A stretch of 64,000 nucleotides of DNA from CAVUWL01 sp963700105 (GCA_963700105.1 CAVOWL010000004.1:124001-188000), one strand, 5' to 3'; positions 42,093-55,518 are shown, numbered from the stretch's first letter. Notes: generated by a model from the letters alone, not told the origin. Made by a program: numbers and translations.

Positions 42093-43354
42093 CGCCTAAT
42101 CATCGCTGACTCGCCGTGGACGGGGAACCCCTCCGCACGGGACAGAATCTCGACCCGCGGAGCGAGCGCCATGACGGCTGCCTCGGGAATTTCCACGGTG
42201 GGTATCGCACGGCGGAAGACCCCCGGCGAGAGGGGACCCGAAAACCGACCGGCACCAGCGGTCGGCAAGACATGGTTGGAGCCCGCAACGTAGTCGCCGA
42301 ATGCTGTCGCGGCGGTCCTTCCGGCGAATACACAGCCCGCCGTGGTGATCTGCTCGGCCAGCAGGGCGGCGTCGGGCTCCAATAGCTCTAGATGCTCGGG
42401 GGAAAATGCATTTGCCAGCTCGATCGCCTCGTTGAGGTCGGGGACCCGCACCAGCGCCAGACGCGCGTCGGTCACACTGGGGCGCACCGCGCCAGCCCTC
42501 TCCGTTGCCGCAGCGATCGCACTCAGCACCGCCTCCTCGGTTGCCACCGCAACCAGCGGACTCTCAGCCCCATGCTCCGCCTGCGCGCAGAGGTCTAGGG
42601 CCGCCCAGTGGGGGTCGGTCTCACGCCCCGCAACGATCATCAACTCGGAGGGACCAGCGAGTGAGTCGATACCGACCAGCCCCGATACGACGCGCTTGGC
42701 CTCTCGGACCCAGGTATTTCCCGGCCCGGCGATCACGTCAACGGGCTCGATCGTCTCGGTGCCGTGGGCGAGCGCGAAAATTGCCTGCGCTCCTCCCATC
42801 GCGTAGATCTCCTCGATCTGGCAGAGCTGAGCGGCGGCCAGCACGAGCGGATTGAGCTCGCCATCGACACCCGGAGGGCAAGCGAGGGCGAGGCGCCTCA
42901 CGCCCGCGACCCGGGCGGGTATCGCGCACATCAGGACGCTGCTCGGATAGGCACCCCGTCCGCCAGGCGCGTATAGGCCGGCTGCTGAAACAGCCACCTC
43001 ACGAATCGTCACCGAGTGTCCTTGCGCCAATTCGATGCGACCCGGAGCGCTGATCATCTGCGCTTCGGCAACCACCCTGACGTTGTCCGCGGCGAGCTCC
43101 AGGGCCTCCCTCAGGGGGGCATCCAGACTGACCAGTGCGGCACGTGCCCGCTCGGCCTCCACCCGCAGCTGATCCGGTGCTTGCTCGATCGCGTCATAGC
43201 GAGCGGTGAGGCGGAGAATCGCCTCATCACCCCCCTTTAAGACATCCCGCTCGATTGCGCCGACGTCCACCCCGCGCTCGGGTCCAGCCGTCCACTGGCG
43301 CACCGCGCGCGCGGTCTCAGCAGCACCGCGCCAGCTGAACCGACGCGTCCTCAC
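42089..43354 (-). CDS. hisD: Histidinol dehydrogenase HisD
   Basis: A 421-residue NAD-dependent enzyme oxidising L-histidinol to histidine. APGGRGAYPSSVLMCAIPARVAGV, IAGPGNTWVREAKRVVSG and GIDSLAGPSELMIVA are family blocks; zinc ligands lie in LCAQAEHGAES and the C-terminal half (SNHVLPTAGAGRFS). Overlaps hisG and hisB by 4 bases. Confidence 0.95.
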   Translation of the reverse strand: MRTRRFSWRGAAETARAVRQWTAGPERGVDVGAIERDVLKGGDEAILRLTARYDAIEQAPDQLRVEAERARAALVSLDAPLREALELAADNVRVVAEAQMISAPGRIELAQGHSVTIREVAVSAAGLYAPGGRGAYPSSVLMCAIPARVAGVRRLALACPPGVDGELNPLVLAAAQLCQIEEIYAMGGAQAIFALAHGTETIEPVDVIAGPGNTWVREAKRVVSGLVGIDSLAGPSELMIVAGRETDPHWAALDLCAQAEHGAESPLVAVATEEAVLSAIAAATERAGAVRPSVTDARLALVRVPDLNEAIELANAFSPEHLELLEPDAALLAEQITTAGCVFAGRTAATAFGDYVAGSNHVLPTAGAGRFSGPLSPGVFRRAIPTVEIPEAAVMALAPRVEILSRAEGFPVHGESAMIRR

Positions 43355-44034
43355 CGCGAAGTCCCGTCTCGCAGCTTCGCGGTGAGCGAATCGATCTCAG
43401 CAGCGCGCAGCTTATGGGCGACCCGGTTGGCGACGAAGCGAGCAGTGCACTGGACGATCTCCTCGCGAACCTCAAGCTCATTGTCTTCAAGCGTGCGGCC
43501 GGTGGCGACGAGATCAACGATTCCGTCGGCGAGGCCGACCAGCGGCGCCAGCTCCACGGAGCCCTTCACCTCGATCACCTCGACCTGACGACCGGTAAGC
43601 TCGAAATGGCGCTCGGCGATGCGTGGGTACTTGGTCGCGATGCGCATCATTCCCAGCCGTCGCTCAGATTCCCCCAAGCGCTCGTCGCCGCGGCGGCCAG
43701 CAAGCACCATCCGGCAGCGGCCGAAGCCAAGGTTGAGCAGCTCATAGACAACCCGGTCGGCCTGCTCGAGCAAGACGTCCTTGCCAGTAATTCCGACGTC
43801 GGCGGCTCCGGCCTCGACATAGGTGGGCACATCGGAGGGGCGCATCGTGACCAGCGTCAGGCCCCCAGCCTCAAAGATCAACGAGCGCGAGCTTCCCCGC
43901 AGCTCGGCCGTGTCTACCCCGACAGCCTCAAGCGCATCGAGGGTCTCGAGAAAGAGCGCGCCCCGCGGGACCGCGACTTTCAGCGGGCCATCAACCTTGA
44001 CGCGGCCCAGGCCGGCGACCTCGACGCTCATCAC
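43351..44034 (-). CDS. hisG: ATP phosphoribosyltransferase, short form HisG(S)
   Basis: A 227-residue catalytic subunit starting the histidine pathway. VAVPRGALFLETLDALEAVG, VPTYVEAGAADVGITGKDVLLE and the phosphoribosyl site GLADGIVDLVATGRTLEDNEL are conserved. The C-terminal regulatory ACT domain of the long form is absent, so it needs HisZ, encoded just upstream with a 4-base overlap. Confidence 0.94.
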   Translation of the reverse strand: MMSVEVAGLGRVKVDGPLKVAVPRGALFLETLDALEAVGVDTAELRGSSRSLIFEAGGLTLVTMRPSDVPTYVEAGAADVGITGKDVLLEQADRVVYELLNLGFGRCRMVLAGRRGDERLGESERRLGMMRIATKYPRIAERHFELTGRQVEVIEVKGSVELAPLVGLADGIVDLVATGRTLEDNELEVREEIVQCTARFVANRVAHKLRAAEIDSLTAKLRDGTSR

Positions 44035-45026
44035 TCCCTCCCCCCCCGCCTTGACTCCTCCTCCATTTGGGCAACGTGAACCCGCTCGAGATAAAGGGCG
44101 AAGCCCGCCGCCGGAATATCGAGCCCAAAGCGCTTCAACAGGCCGTCGTATCTACCGCCGCCGCCCAGCACGTGGCCGATCGCCGGGTCATATACCTCGA
44201 GGATTGCGCCGCTGTAATAACCGAGGTCGCGCAGTAGGCCGAGGTCGATTCGCACTCGGTCTGAGACCCCGCGCGCCTGCAGCGCCTCAAAGGTCTCTCC
44301 CAGCCTCGCGGTCGCACGCTCAACGGCGGCGCCGCCGATCGCGCGAGCTTGGTCGAGAACCTCGGCGCCGCCGCGCAATTGAGAGAGGGCGACGCAGGTC
44401 GAGCACTGCTCCTCGCCGATCCCCTCGACGGCGGCGAGCTCGGCCTCAAGGCCGACCAGATCATGCATCGCAAGTCGCTCCAGGATTGAGTCCCGCACCT
44501 CGCCTGCGATGCCAAGCTCAGAGAGTAATTGCCGGTAAAGGTCGGCATCGCCGAGCCCGATTACCGCCCGGGTCAGCCCAGCCGCATCCAGCGCCGCCTC
44601 GAGCAGTTCGACCACCTCGGCCGTTCCATCGGGGGCTGGTGCGCCGATCAGCTCGACCCCGGCCTGCGCAAACTCCCTCATCTGGCCGCGCTGAGGACGC
44701 ACCGCTCGATAGGCATTGGCGAGATAGCAGAGCCGGAGCGGAAGCTCGGCGCTCGCGAAGCGCGAGGCGACGAGTCGGGCAATCGGCACGGTCATGTCCG
44801 AGCGCAATGCCAGGAGGTCTCCGCGCTCGTCAAAGAAGCGATAGGCGCTGGCGGCCGTGCGACCGTCCCCGCGGGCAAGCACCTCGTCGTACTCGATCGC
44901 CGGGGTCGCCACCTCGCCATAGCCACGGCTCTCGAAAACCTCGATCAGGGCGAGGTGCAGGCGACGCAACTCCCGCATCTCGTCAGGGAGAATGTCGCGC
45001 GTACCGGGGGGGATCGGATGAATCAT
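44031..45026 (-). CDS. hisZ: ATP phosphoribosyltransferase regulatory subunit HisZ
   Basis: A 331-residue histidyl-tRNA-synthetase-like protein. IHPIPPGTRDILPDEMRELR opens it, ALRSDMTVPIARLVASRF is the class II fold motif 2 region, and YYSGAILEVYDPAIGHVLGGGGRYDGL follows. There is no anticodon-binding domain, which separates it from HisS. It forms the active complex with short HisG. First his gene; 36 bases after murA. Confidence 0.93.
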   Translation of the reverse strand: MIHPIPPGTRDILPDEMRELRRLHLALIEVFESRGYGEVATPAIEYDEVLARGDGRTAASAYRFFDERGDLLALRSDMTVPIARLVASRFASAELPLRLCYLANAYRAVRPQRGQMREFAQAGVELIGAPAPDGTAEVVELLEAALDAAGLTRAVIGLGDADLYRQLLSELGIAGEVRDSILERLAMHDLVGLEAELAAVEGIGEEQCSTCVALSQLRGGAEVLDQARAIGGAAVERATARLGETFEALQARGVSDRVRIDLGLLRDLGYYSGAILEVYDPAIGHVLGGGGRYDGLLKRFGLDIPAAGFALYLERVHVAQMEEESRRGGRE

Positions 45027-45062
45027 CCGACGGACCTTACGAGAGTGGGTGCGAAAGCCCTG

Positions 45063-46361
45063 CTATGCCGGGACCTCGGCAGAGACCCGTTCAATTTGGG
45101 CGCCGAGGCCCCGCAGGCGCTCATCGATCTGCTCATAGCCTCGGTCAATCTGGCGGATGTTGCCGATCTCAGACGTACCCTCTGCCGCGAGGGCCGCGAT
45201 GAGCATCGCCATGCCGGCCCGAATGTCAGGGCTCTCAACCCGTTCGCCGTGAAGTCGGCTCGGGCCACTGACGATCGCCCGATGGGGATCGCACAATGTG
45301 ATCCGAGCGCCCATTGCAACGAGCTTGTCGACGAAAAAGAGGCGGTTCTCAAACATCTTCTCAAAAATCAGGACCTCGCCCTCAGCCTGGGTGGCGAGGG
45401 CTAGCGCTATTGATGTGAGGTCAGCCGGAAAGGCCGGCCATGGGCCATCCTCGATCTTTGGGATCGCATCTCCAAGGTCGGTCTGGATCCGAAGCGCCTG
45501 CCGAGGCGCCACGACGACATCATCACCCTCAATCAGCGAGTTCAGACCGAGTCGGCGGAACTGCCGACGCACCATTACAAGATCGGCAGGGCCGGCGCCC
45601 CGAATCCGCAACTCTCCCCCGGTGGCAGCGGCGAGCGCCATGAAGCTCCCGGCCTCGATGTGATCGGGAGATAGCTCATGCTGTGCGCCGCCCAGTTGCT
45701 CCCGACCGTGGACGGTCATCACGTTGGAGCCAATCCCGTCAACCGGGGCGCCCATCTTGGTGAGCAACCTGGCGAGATCTTGGACGTGGGGCTCGGAGGC
45801 CGCATTGGCGATGGTCGTTGGACCCGGCGTGAGGGCCGCCGCCATCATTGCGTTCTCGGTCCCCATGACCGAGGGCTCGTCCATAAATATTTCGCACGCA
45901 CGAAGGCCTCCTGAGGGTGCCTTCAGCTCGATGTCTCGATCGCCATCAACGTGTGCACCGAGGTCTTTGAAGGCGTCGAGGTGAGCATCCAAGCGCCGGC
46001 GTCCGATGAAGTCCCCACCCGGAGGCGGCATCCGTGCCTCGCCGAAGCGAGCCAGAAGCGGCCCGGCAAGCAAAAACGATGCCCTGATTTGACTCGATAG
46101 TTCCTGATCAACCTCGATCGCCGTGACTTCGGCGGCGCATAGCCGCAGGCTGTTATCGCCAATCCAGCTGACCTCCACCCCTAGCCTCTCCAAGAGGGCG
46201 AGCTGGGCCTCCGTATCACGAATACGCGGAACCCGATCCAGCAGCAGCTCCCGCTCGGTGAGCAGGCAGGCAGCGAGTATCGGCAAGGCGGCATTCTTGT
46301 TGCCGGCAACTGTCAGCTCTCCCGAGAGCGGCACCCCGCCCTGAATGACGAACTTCTCCAT
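45063..46361 (-). CDS. murA: UDP-N-acetylglucosamine 1-carboxyvinyltransferase MurA, Asp variant
   Basis: A 432-residue enzyme making UDP-GlcNAc-enolpyruvate, first step of peptidoglycan synthesis. The start at 46361 begins MEKFVIQGGVPLSGELTVAGNKNAALP; the longer frame to 46508 adds unrelated residues. The reactive-loop residue is D117 in PPGGDFIGRRRLD, where most bacteria have Cys; the Asp form is known to give natural fosfomycin insensitivity, as in M. tuberculosis. RASFLLAGPLL and GGGRYDG-free end blocks are otherwise typical of MurA. Followed by the his operon after 36 bases. Confidence 0.95.
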   Translation of the reverse strand: MEKFVIQGGVPLSGELTVAGNKNAALPILAACLLTERELLLDRVPRIRDTEAQLALLERLGVEVSWIGDNSLRLCAAEVTAIEVDQELSSQIRASFLLAGPLLARFGEARMPPPGGDFIGRRRLDAHLDAFKDLGAHVDGDRDIELKAPSGGLRACEIFMDEPSVMGTENAMMAAALTPGPTTIANAASEPHVQDLARLLTKMGAPVDGIGSNVMTVHGREQLGGAQHELSPDHIEAGSFMALAAATGGELRIRGAGPADLVMVRRQFRRLGLNSLIEGDDVVVAPRQALRIQTDLGDAIPKIEDGPWPAFPADLTSIALALATQAEGEVLIFEKMFENRLFFVDKLVAMGARITLCDPHRAIVSGPSRLHGERVESPDIRAGMAMLIAALAAEGTSEIGNIRQIDRGYEQIDERLRGLGAQIERVSAEVPA

Positions 46362-46730
46362 AGGTTCTGGCAAGGGTAACGACCGGGCGGGCCGCCACCG
46401 TGGCGCAAGCCGGCGCATCACTTGCAAAGGAAACCCCGAAGGGCTTAGGATCTGCGCAGAGGGGCGAATTGGGCCTTCGGATAAAACGCCCTGGCACGCG
46501 AGGATCAAATCGCACCTGGCGCCGTGGCATTCCCCTCAAAGTCGCTTCTGGGGTTCAAACTGGCGCCGCTGCTTGCGGCGGCGCCGTCGTGGCCTTTCCG
46601 GGCCGAGCGCGGCGCGGCGATCGTGGCTGTCCACCCGACGAGGGGACCGAGCGTTGAGCATTGCAGCGTTCATGCAAGCCCTCTTGCAGGATCGCGGCGG
46701 CGTCCGGAGCCCGGCGTACCTTACGAACCT

Positions 46731-46931
46731 ATGTTCGACACAAAGACAGTCATCGCCGATCGGATCGCCGATACCGTCGATCTGATGATCGACTTTGCAA
46801 CGCTTGGTGAGTACGGGCTCGAGCCCGTTGGGAGAACTTCGCCGGGCTGTCAGCAGGGTCGCCGCAGGCAGGGCGCTCACCGCGCCCCGCCGCGGCGGCT
46901 CGTCGATCGCGGCACGGCCCTCGGTCGCTGA
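46731..46931 (+). CDS. Small possible protein beside the rRNA operon
   Basis: A 66-codon frame opening MFDTKTVIADRIADTVDLMIDFATLGEYGLEPV, which looks like a real amphipathic protein start; the remaining residues are Arg/Gly-rich and unlike a folded protein. A TACCTT -10-like box at 46717-46722 ends 8 bases before the ATG, which would give an almost leaderless mRNA. The 3' end lies in the loop of the rRNA-operon hairpin. It may be a gene cut short by the rRNA locus or a chance frame. Family not recognised. The remaining bases 46362-46730 of this gap show nothing. Confidence 0.3.
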   Translation: MFDTKTVIADRIADTVDLMIDFATLGEYGLEPVGRTSPGCQQGRRRQGAHRAPPRRLVDRGTALGR

Positions 46932-46944
46932 ACGACCGAGGGCC
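46916..46944 (-). terminator. Terminator-like hairpin after the rRNA operon
   Basis: A perfect 12-base stem, GGCCCTCGGTCG with CGACCGAGGGCC, and a 5-base loop, 31 bases past the 5S end. A second small GCCCC/GGGGC hairpin sits between it and 5S. There is no clear U-run, as is common in high-G+C genomes. Confidence 0.7.
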
Positions 46945-46974
46945 GCCCCTTGCGGGGCGACCCCAGTCAAAGAA

Positions 46975-47091
46975 CCGGCGGCGACCTACTCTCCCAGGAG
47001 GTTGCCCTCCAAGTACCATCGGCGCTGAGAGGCTTAACTGCTCTGTTCGGAATGGGAAGAGGTGTCTCCCCCTCGCTATGCGCCACCGGAA
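46975..47091 (-). rRNA. rrf: 5S ribosomal RNA
   Basis: About 117 bases. The ends pair (TCCGGTGGCG at the 5' side with CGCCGCCGG at the 3' side) and the minus strand carries the 5S loop sequences including the GGTAGTTGG-like and CCGAACAGAGC-type segments. It follows 23S, the standard order. End positions are approximate by a few bases. Confidence 0.92.
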
Positions 47092-47109
47092 TTTTGCGAG
47101 ACCAGCCCC

Positions 47110-47138
47110 GGTGGAGCTTGAAAACCGCACAAGACCGC
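47110..47138 (-). repeat. 3' arm of the pre-23S processing stem
   Basis: CGGTGGAGCTTGAAAACCGC is the start of a 28-base stretch complementary in the transcript to 50202-50228 (about 25 of 28 positions). The arms flank 23S and would form the RNase III processing stem. Confidence 0.7.
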
Positions 47139-47149
47139 AGAGTAAATAT

Positions 47150-50152
<3,003 letters not shown>

Positions 50153-50201
50153 GATGCGACCCAACGCCGAAGCGGTGGGTCGAAATTAAAATACCCATAT
50201 T

Positions 50202-50228
50202 GGCCTTGTGCAGTTTTCAAGGTCCACC
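50202..50228 (-). repeat. 5' arm of the pre-23S processing stem
   Basis: Complementary to 47110-47138 in the transcript; the minus strand reads CCTTGAAAACTGCACAAGGCC in the core (positions 50202-50222). Confidence 0.7.
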
Positions 50229-50258
50229 GAGGCGCGCACGGCGGACGTAGTCCACCGG

Positions 50259-50283
50259 CGGTCTCTCAAAACTGAGCAGCGTT
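50259..50283 (-). repeat. 3' arm of the pre-16S processing stem
   Basis: The minus strand reads ACGCTGCTCAGTTTTGAGAG, complementary to the leader arm at 52031-52055. Confidence 0.7.
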
Positions 50284-50333
50284 CCCGTTGGACTTTCCAA
50301 CGGGGAGCCCGGTCGACGTTCTAGGTCTCCCTA

Positions 50334-51880
<1,547 letters not shown>

Positions 51881-52030
51881 GTTACTTACGAAGAGCTGCC
51901 ATGCCTGGCTGGCCGCCGGGTACACATACTCGACGGCCGGCATGACGGGTAAATCAGACCGCTCGGCACGCTGACGAGCCGAGCGGATCGGGCTCAAACA
52001 ATCCGCAGACCCAGAGGGTCCACGGAGTGC

Positions 52031-52055
52031 ACGCTGCTCAGTTTTCAAAGACCGC
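52031..52055 (-). repeat. 5' arm of the pre-16S processing stem (in the rRNA leader)
   Basis: The minus strand reads CGGTCTTTGAAAACTGAGCA through the 52031 end, complementary to 50259-50283. The leader between the promoter and 16S is about 240 bases and holds no gene. Confidence 0.7.
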
Positions 52056-52125
52056 TGCGCCTCCGCGACGGGACTCGTCGCTCTCACGCACGGGACAGGC
52101 CAGGGCCGGCCCCGGAGGACGGCGG

Positions 52126-52154
52126 AGTATAGCGCTGTGGCGGCGGTTTGCCTA
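52126..52154 (-). promoter_or_regulatory. Putative rRNA operon promoter
   Basis: On the minus strand TAGGCA (52149-52154) and TATACT (52126-52131) are 17 bases apart, about 250 bases before 16S. The -35 includes the stop codon of tyrS. The -10 is good, the -35 weak (4 of 6). Confidence 0.55.
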
Positions 52155-53315
52155 GGCCGTCGTGCGAAGTCGGCGAAAGCGGCGCTTGCCAAGCTGCAGC
52201 ACCCGGCCATCGAGCTGGGCGACCTCAAGGTCGAGGCTGCCGCCGGTGATCGGCTCTCCATCTAACTTTACGCCCCCCTGCCCGATCAGGCGGCGGGCCT
52301 CGCTGGAGCTAACCTCAAACCCGCCGGCGATCAGCGCCGGCAGGTGAACTCGGCCATCCTTGGGGCCGATATAGGGCGCCAGCTCTAGCTCTTCGACAAG
52401 ATCGGGAGCCTCGCGCTGCACAAAAAGGCGATTGAAATGCGCCTCGGCCGCTCGCGCCGTCTGGGCATCATGAAAGCGGCTGACGATCCGCGCCGCCAGC
52501 TCCCGCTTGGCTTGATTTGGAGGCTTCGCGGCAGGAATCTCCTCGCCGAGCAGAAGGCGGTAATACTCGGTCATCGCCTCGTCCGGGATCCTCATCAGCC
52601 TGCCGAACATCTCCTCGCCGGGATCGGTGACGCCGACGTAGTTGTCGAGCGACTTGCTCATCTTCTGCACGCCATCAATCCCGACCAGGATCGGCATGGT
52701 GATGATCGATTGAGGTTTCTGCCCGTAAGCGCTTTGCACGTCGCGGCCAAATAACAGGTTGAACTTCTGATCGGTGCCGCCAAGCTCGACGTCGGCCTCA
52801 ACCGCGACCGAGTCATAGCCCTGCAGCAACGGGTACAGCAGCTCGACGGCGGCGATCGGGGCTCGCGCTGCCAGGCGCTTTTGGAAATCGTCTCGCTCGA
52901 GCAATCGGGCAACCGTCGTCTGAGCGAGCAGGCCAAGCAGGTCCTGGCTTTGCATCTGAAGCCACTCGCTGTTGAAGCGGACCTCGGTCTGCTCGCGGTC
53001 AAGCAGCTTAAAGGCCTGCTCCTGATAGGTCGCGGCGTTGGCGGCAATCTCCTCGATCGAGGGCAGCGGTCGCTGGCTCGAGCGTCCGCTGGGATCCCCG
53101 ATCCGGGCGGTGAAATCGCCGATGATCAGGACCACCGTGTGCCCACTCAGCTGAAACTCGCGCAACTTCTCGAGGACCACCACGTGCCCGAGGTGGATAT
53201 CGGCTGTGGTCGGATCGATCCCAAGCTTGACCCGCAGCGCCCGCCCCGCGGCAAGCTGCTGCTCCAACTGCCCCTTCGGGAGCACGTCCACGGCATTGTG
53301 GGTCAGATCCGACAT
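52152..53315 (-). CDS. tyrS: Tyrosyl-tRNA synthetase
   Basis: A 387-residue class I synthetase. HLGHVVVLEKLREFQ is the HIGH motif region, KMSKSLDNYVG the KMSKS loop, and the tail from about 320 is an S4 RNA-binding domain (EARRLIGQGGVKLDGEPI). The start at 53315 opens MSDLTHNAVDVLPKGQLEQ; the frame extends to 53387 with unrelated residues that overlap the divergent gene. Its stop codon lies in the rRNA promoter. Confidence 0.94.
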   Translation of the reverse strand: MSDLTHNAVDVLPKGQLEQQLAAGRALRVKLGIDPTTADIHLGHVVVLEKLREFQLSGHTVVLIIGDFTARIGDPSGRSSQRPLPSIEEIAANAATYQEQAFKLLDREQTEVRFNSEWLQMQSQDLLGLLAQTTVARLLERDDFQKRLAARAPIAAVELLYPLLQGYDSVAVEADVELGGTDQKFNLLFGRDVQSAYGQKPQSIITMPILVGIDGVQKMSKSLDNYVGVTDPGEEMFGRLMRIPDEAMTEYYRLLLGEEIPAAKPPNQAKRELAARIVSRFHDAQTARAAEAHFNRLFVQREAPDLVEELELAPYIGPKDGRVHLPALIAGGFEVSSSEARRLIGQGGVKLDGEPITGGSLDLEVAQLDGRVLQLGKRRFRRLRTTA

Positions 53316-53322
53316 CGGCGGA

Positions 53323-55518
53323 ATGCTAGACTGCCGCCCTCTCTTGGCGGGCAAACGCAGCAAGCCGCGCCTCAAGAAGCTGCGCATCCTCTTTGTTTTG
53401 CTGGGGCTGGGCGTGCTGGGGCTGGTCTCGATGATATTCGGGATGATGGCCGCTGTTTCCCAAGACCTGCCGGCGATCTATGACTTCGCCGAGTTCAAGG
53501 CCTCAAAGAACAGCGAAGTCCTTGATGCCACGGGGACGCCGATCGGCACGCTGACCAGCAATCAGAACAAAATCCTGCTCAGCTCGAGCCAGATCTCGCC
53601 CTACATCAAAAATGCCGTCGTCTCGATCGAGGACTCGCGCTTTTATGAAAACGAAGGGGTCGACTTTCGGGGCATCGGGCGAGCGCTCCTGCGCGACGTT
53701 CTAAGTCAGAGCGCCGAACAGGGCGCCTCGACGATCGCCGAGCAGTTCGTCAAGAACGCGCTCGCCGCTCAGGGCAGCCGTACGATCTTTGAGAAGTTCC
53801 GCGAGGCGGCACTCGCCTATCGCCTGGAGCATCATTGGACCAAGGCCAAAATCTTGACCGAGTACCTGAACACGATCTATTTCGGGGAGGGTGCCTACGG
53901 AATCGAGGCCGCGGCTCGGACCTATTTCGGCAAAGAGCACCCGGGCTGCGGAACGAAGGCTGAGCCTTGTGCCTCGGTGCTTGAGCCCTGGGAGGCCGCG
54001 ACGCTCGCCGCGATCATCGCCTCACCATCGGCCTTTGACCCCAAAATCTACCCCGAAAACGCCCTTGGGCGACGCAACCTGGTGCTGGAAAAAATGCTCC
54101 AGCAGGGCTACATCACCCACCAGCAATATGAGGAAGGGATCAAGCAGGCGCTGCCGCCGCCTCGCGACATCGAGCCGCCGCGGATCGACTCAAAGGCCCC
54201 GTACTTCACCGCCTGGCTGCGCCAGCAGTTGATCGAACGCTACGGCGCGACGAAAACCTTCTTCGGCGGTTTGAAGGTGAAGACAACCATCGACCTGCGC
54301 CTCCAAAGAGCCGCCGAAGCTGCCGTTCGCTCCGAATTGGGTGGGATACCGCCCACCGCCTCAGTGGTCGTGCTCGACAACAAAAACGCCGGTGTCAAGG
54401 CGATGGTGGGTGGCCCAAACTTTCAGACCTCGCCCTTCAATTTGGCCACCGAGGGACACCGGCAGCCCGGTTCCTCAATCAAGCCATTCACGCTGATCAC
54501 CGCGCTCAAAGAGGGCATCTCGCCCTACACGGTCTACCCCTCGGCACCCCAGATCTTTCATTTTGGCCGCCATGGTCGGGAAACCTTCGTCGTCCACAAC
54601 GATGAAAACGCCTACTTGGGATCCTGCGACATCATCTGCGCCACCACCTATTCGGATAACTCGATCTACGCCCAGCTCGCTCTGAAGGGGCTAAAGGGCG
54701 CAAACGTCAGGCAACGGACCGACTCGATTGCGCAAACGATCCATGAAATGGGCTACACCGAACCAATCTCCACCAACCCTGCGATGGTCCTCGGCGGATT
54801 GAAAGAAGGAGTCACCCCGCTCGGCTGGACATACGCCTACAGCACGATCGCCAACGACGGGGACCGGGTCAGCGGGACGCTGGCGCCGCAGCCGGGCGAC
54901 AGCCCGATCGGCTACACCGAAGTGACCGATAGCGACGGCCATCCGATCAAGGGGGGAACCAACCAGGTCCTGCACAAGCAGGTCGTCTCGCCCAGTATCG
55001 ATAGCGAGGCAAAGCACATCCTCGAAACGGTGGTTACCAGCGGCACCGGGACCCATGCCAATATCGGCGTCAGCGGTGAGTGGGGAAAGACTGGCACCAC
55101 CACCAACAACGCGGATGCTTGGTTCTGCGGAGCGATCACCGAAGTCACGGCCTGCGTTTGGGTTGGCTATGAGAACACGACAACGCCGATGACCACCCTC
55201 TATAACGGCGGTCCGGTTATGGGCGGCACCTACCCTGCCTTGATCTGGGCCAAGGTGATCAGCGCCTGGCAGCAGATCAAAGCCGAACGGGCGGCACTGG
55301 CAAAGAGCCACCAACCTCACCCCTCCTCCGGCTCAACCTACGCACCCAACCCGGCTTCCAGCGAACCGGCACCGCCCCCGGCGGAATCAACGCCGAGTGG
55401 GCCAAGTGAACGCGCGCCCTCCGAACCCTCAAAGTCCCCAAGTCCGGCGGCACCCTCGGCACCGGCGCCATCCGCACCTCCTGCCCCGTCTGGGGGCGGC
55501 GGCGTGACCGCCGGCTAG
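53323..55518 (+). CDS. Bifunctional penicillin-binding protein (class A)
   Basis: A roughly 731-residue enzyme: one N-terminal membrane anchor (about 15-45), a GT51 transglycosylase with SIEDSRFYENEGVDFRGI and GASTIAEQFVKN, and a transpeptidase with SxxK in RQPGSSIKPFT, SxN in YSDNSIYAQLA and KTG in WGKTGTTTNN. A Pro/Ser/Ala-rich tail follows residue 680. It polymerises and cross-links peptidoglycan outside the membrane. Start is uncertain: ATG at 53323 is only 7 bases from the tyrS start; a TTG at 53344 is possible. Confidence 0.9.
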   Translation: MLDCRPLLAGKRSKPRLKKLRILFVLLGLGVLGLVSMIFGMMAAVSQDLPAIYDFAEFKASKNSEVLDATGTPIGTLTSNQNKILLSSSQISPYIKNAVVSIEDSRFYENEGVDFRGIGRALLRDVLSQSAEQGASTIAEQFVKNALAAQGSRTIFEKFREAALAYRLEHHWTKAKILTEYLNTIYFGEGAYGIEAAARTYFGKEHPGCGTKAEPCASVLEPWEAATLAAIIASPSAFDPKIYPENALGRRNLVLEKMLQQGYITHQQYEEGIKQALPPPRDIEPPRIDSKAPYFTAWLRQQLIERYGATKTFFGGLKVKTTIDLRLQRAAEAAVRSELGGIPPTASVVVLDNKNAGVKAMVGGPNFQTSPFNLATEGHRQPGSSIKPFTLITALKEGISPYTVYPSAPQIFHFGRHGRETFVVHNDENAYLGSCDIICATTYSDNSIYAQLALKGLKGANVRQRTDSIAQTIHEMGYTEPISTNPAMVLGGLKEGVTPLGWTYAYSTIANDGDRVSGTLAPQPGDSPIGYTEVTDSDGHPIKGGTNQVLHKQVVSPSIDSEAKHILETVVTSGTGTHANIGVSGEWGKTGTTTNNADAWFCGAITEVTACVWVGYENTTTPMTTLYNGGPVMGGTYPALIWAKVISAWQQIKAERAALAKSHQPHPSSGSTYAPNPASSEPAPPPAESTPSGPSERAPSEPSKSPSPAAPSAPAPSAPPAPSGGGGVTAG

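Larger units (their letters stand above)
50153..50333 (-). other. 16S-23S spacer without tRNA genes
   Basis: About 180 bases with no tRNA-Ile or tRNA-Ala. It contains the 5' arm of the pre-23S stem (50202-50228) and the 3' arm of the pre-16S stem (50259-50283). Confidence 0.8.

Noticed and set aside
44031..45026. Reading hisZ as histidyl-tRNA synthetase
   Set aside because: It is only 331 residues, lacks the anticodon-binding domain and is coupled to a short hisG.
46536..46970. Minus-strand 144-codon frame between the rRNA operon and murA
   Set aside because: Basic low-complexity residues and no recognised domain; it also includes the terminator-like hairpin.
53206..53322. Upstream extension of the penicillin-binding-protein frame
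   Set aside because: It lies inside tyrS on the opposite strand and encodes unrelated low-quality sequence.
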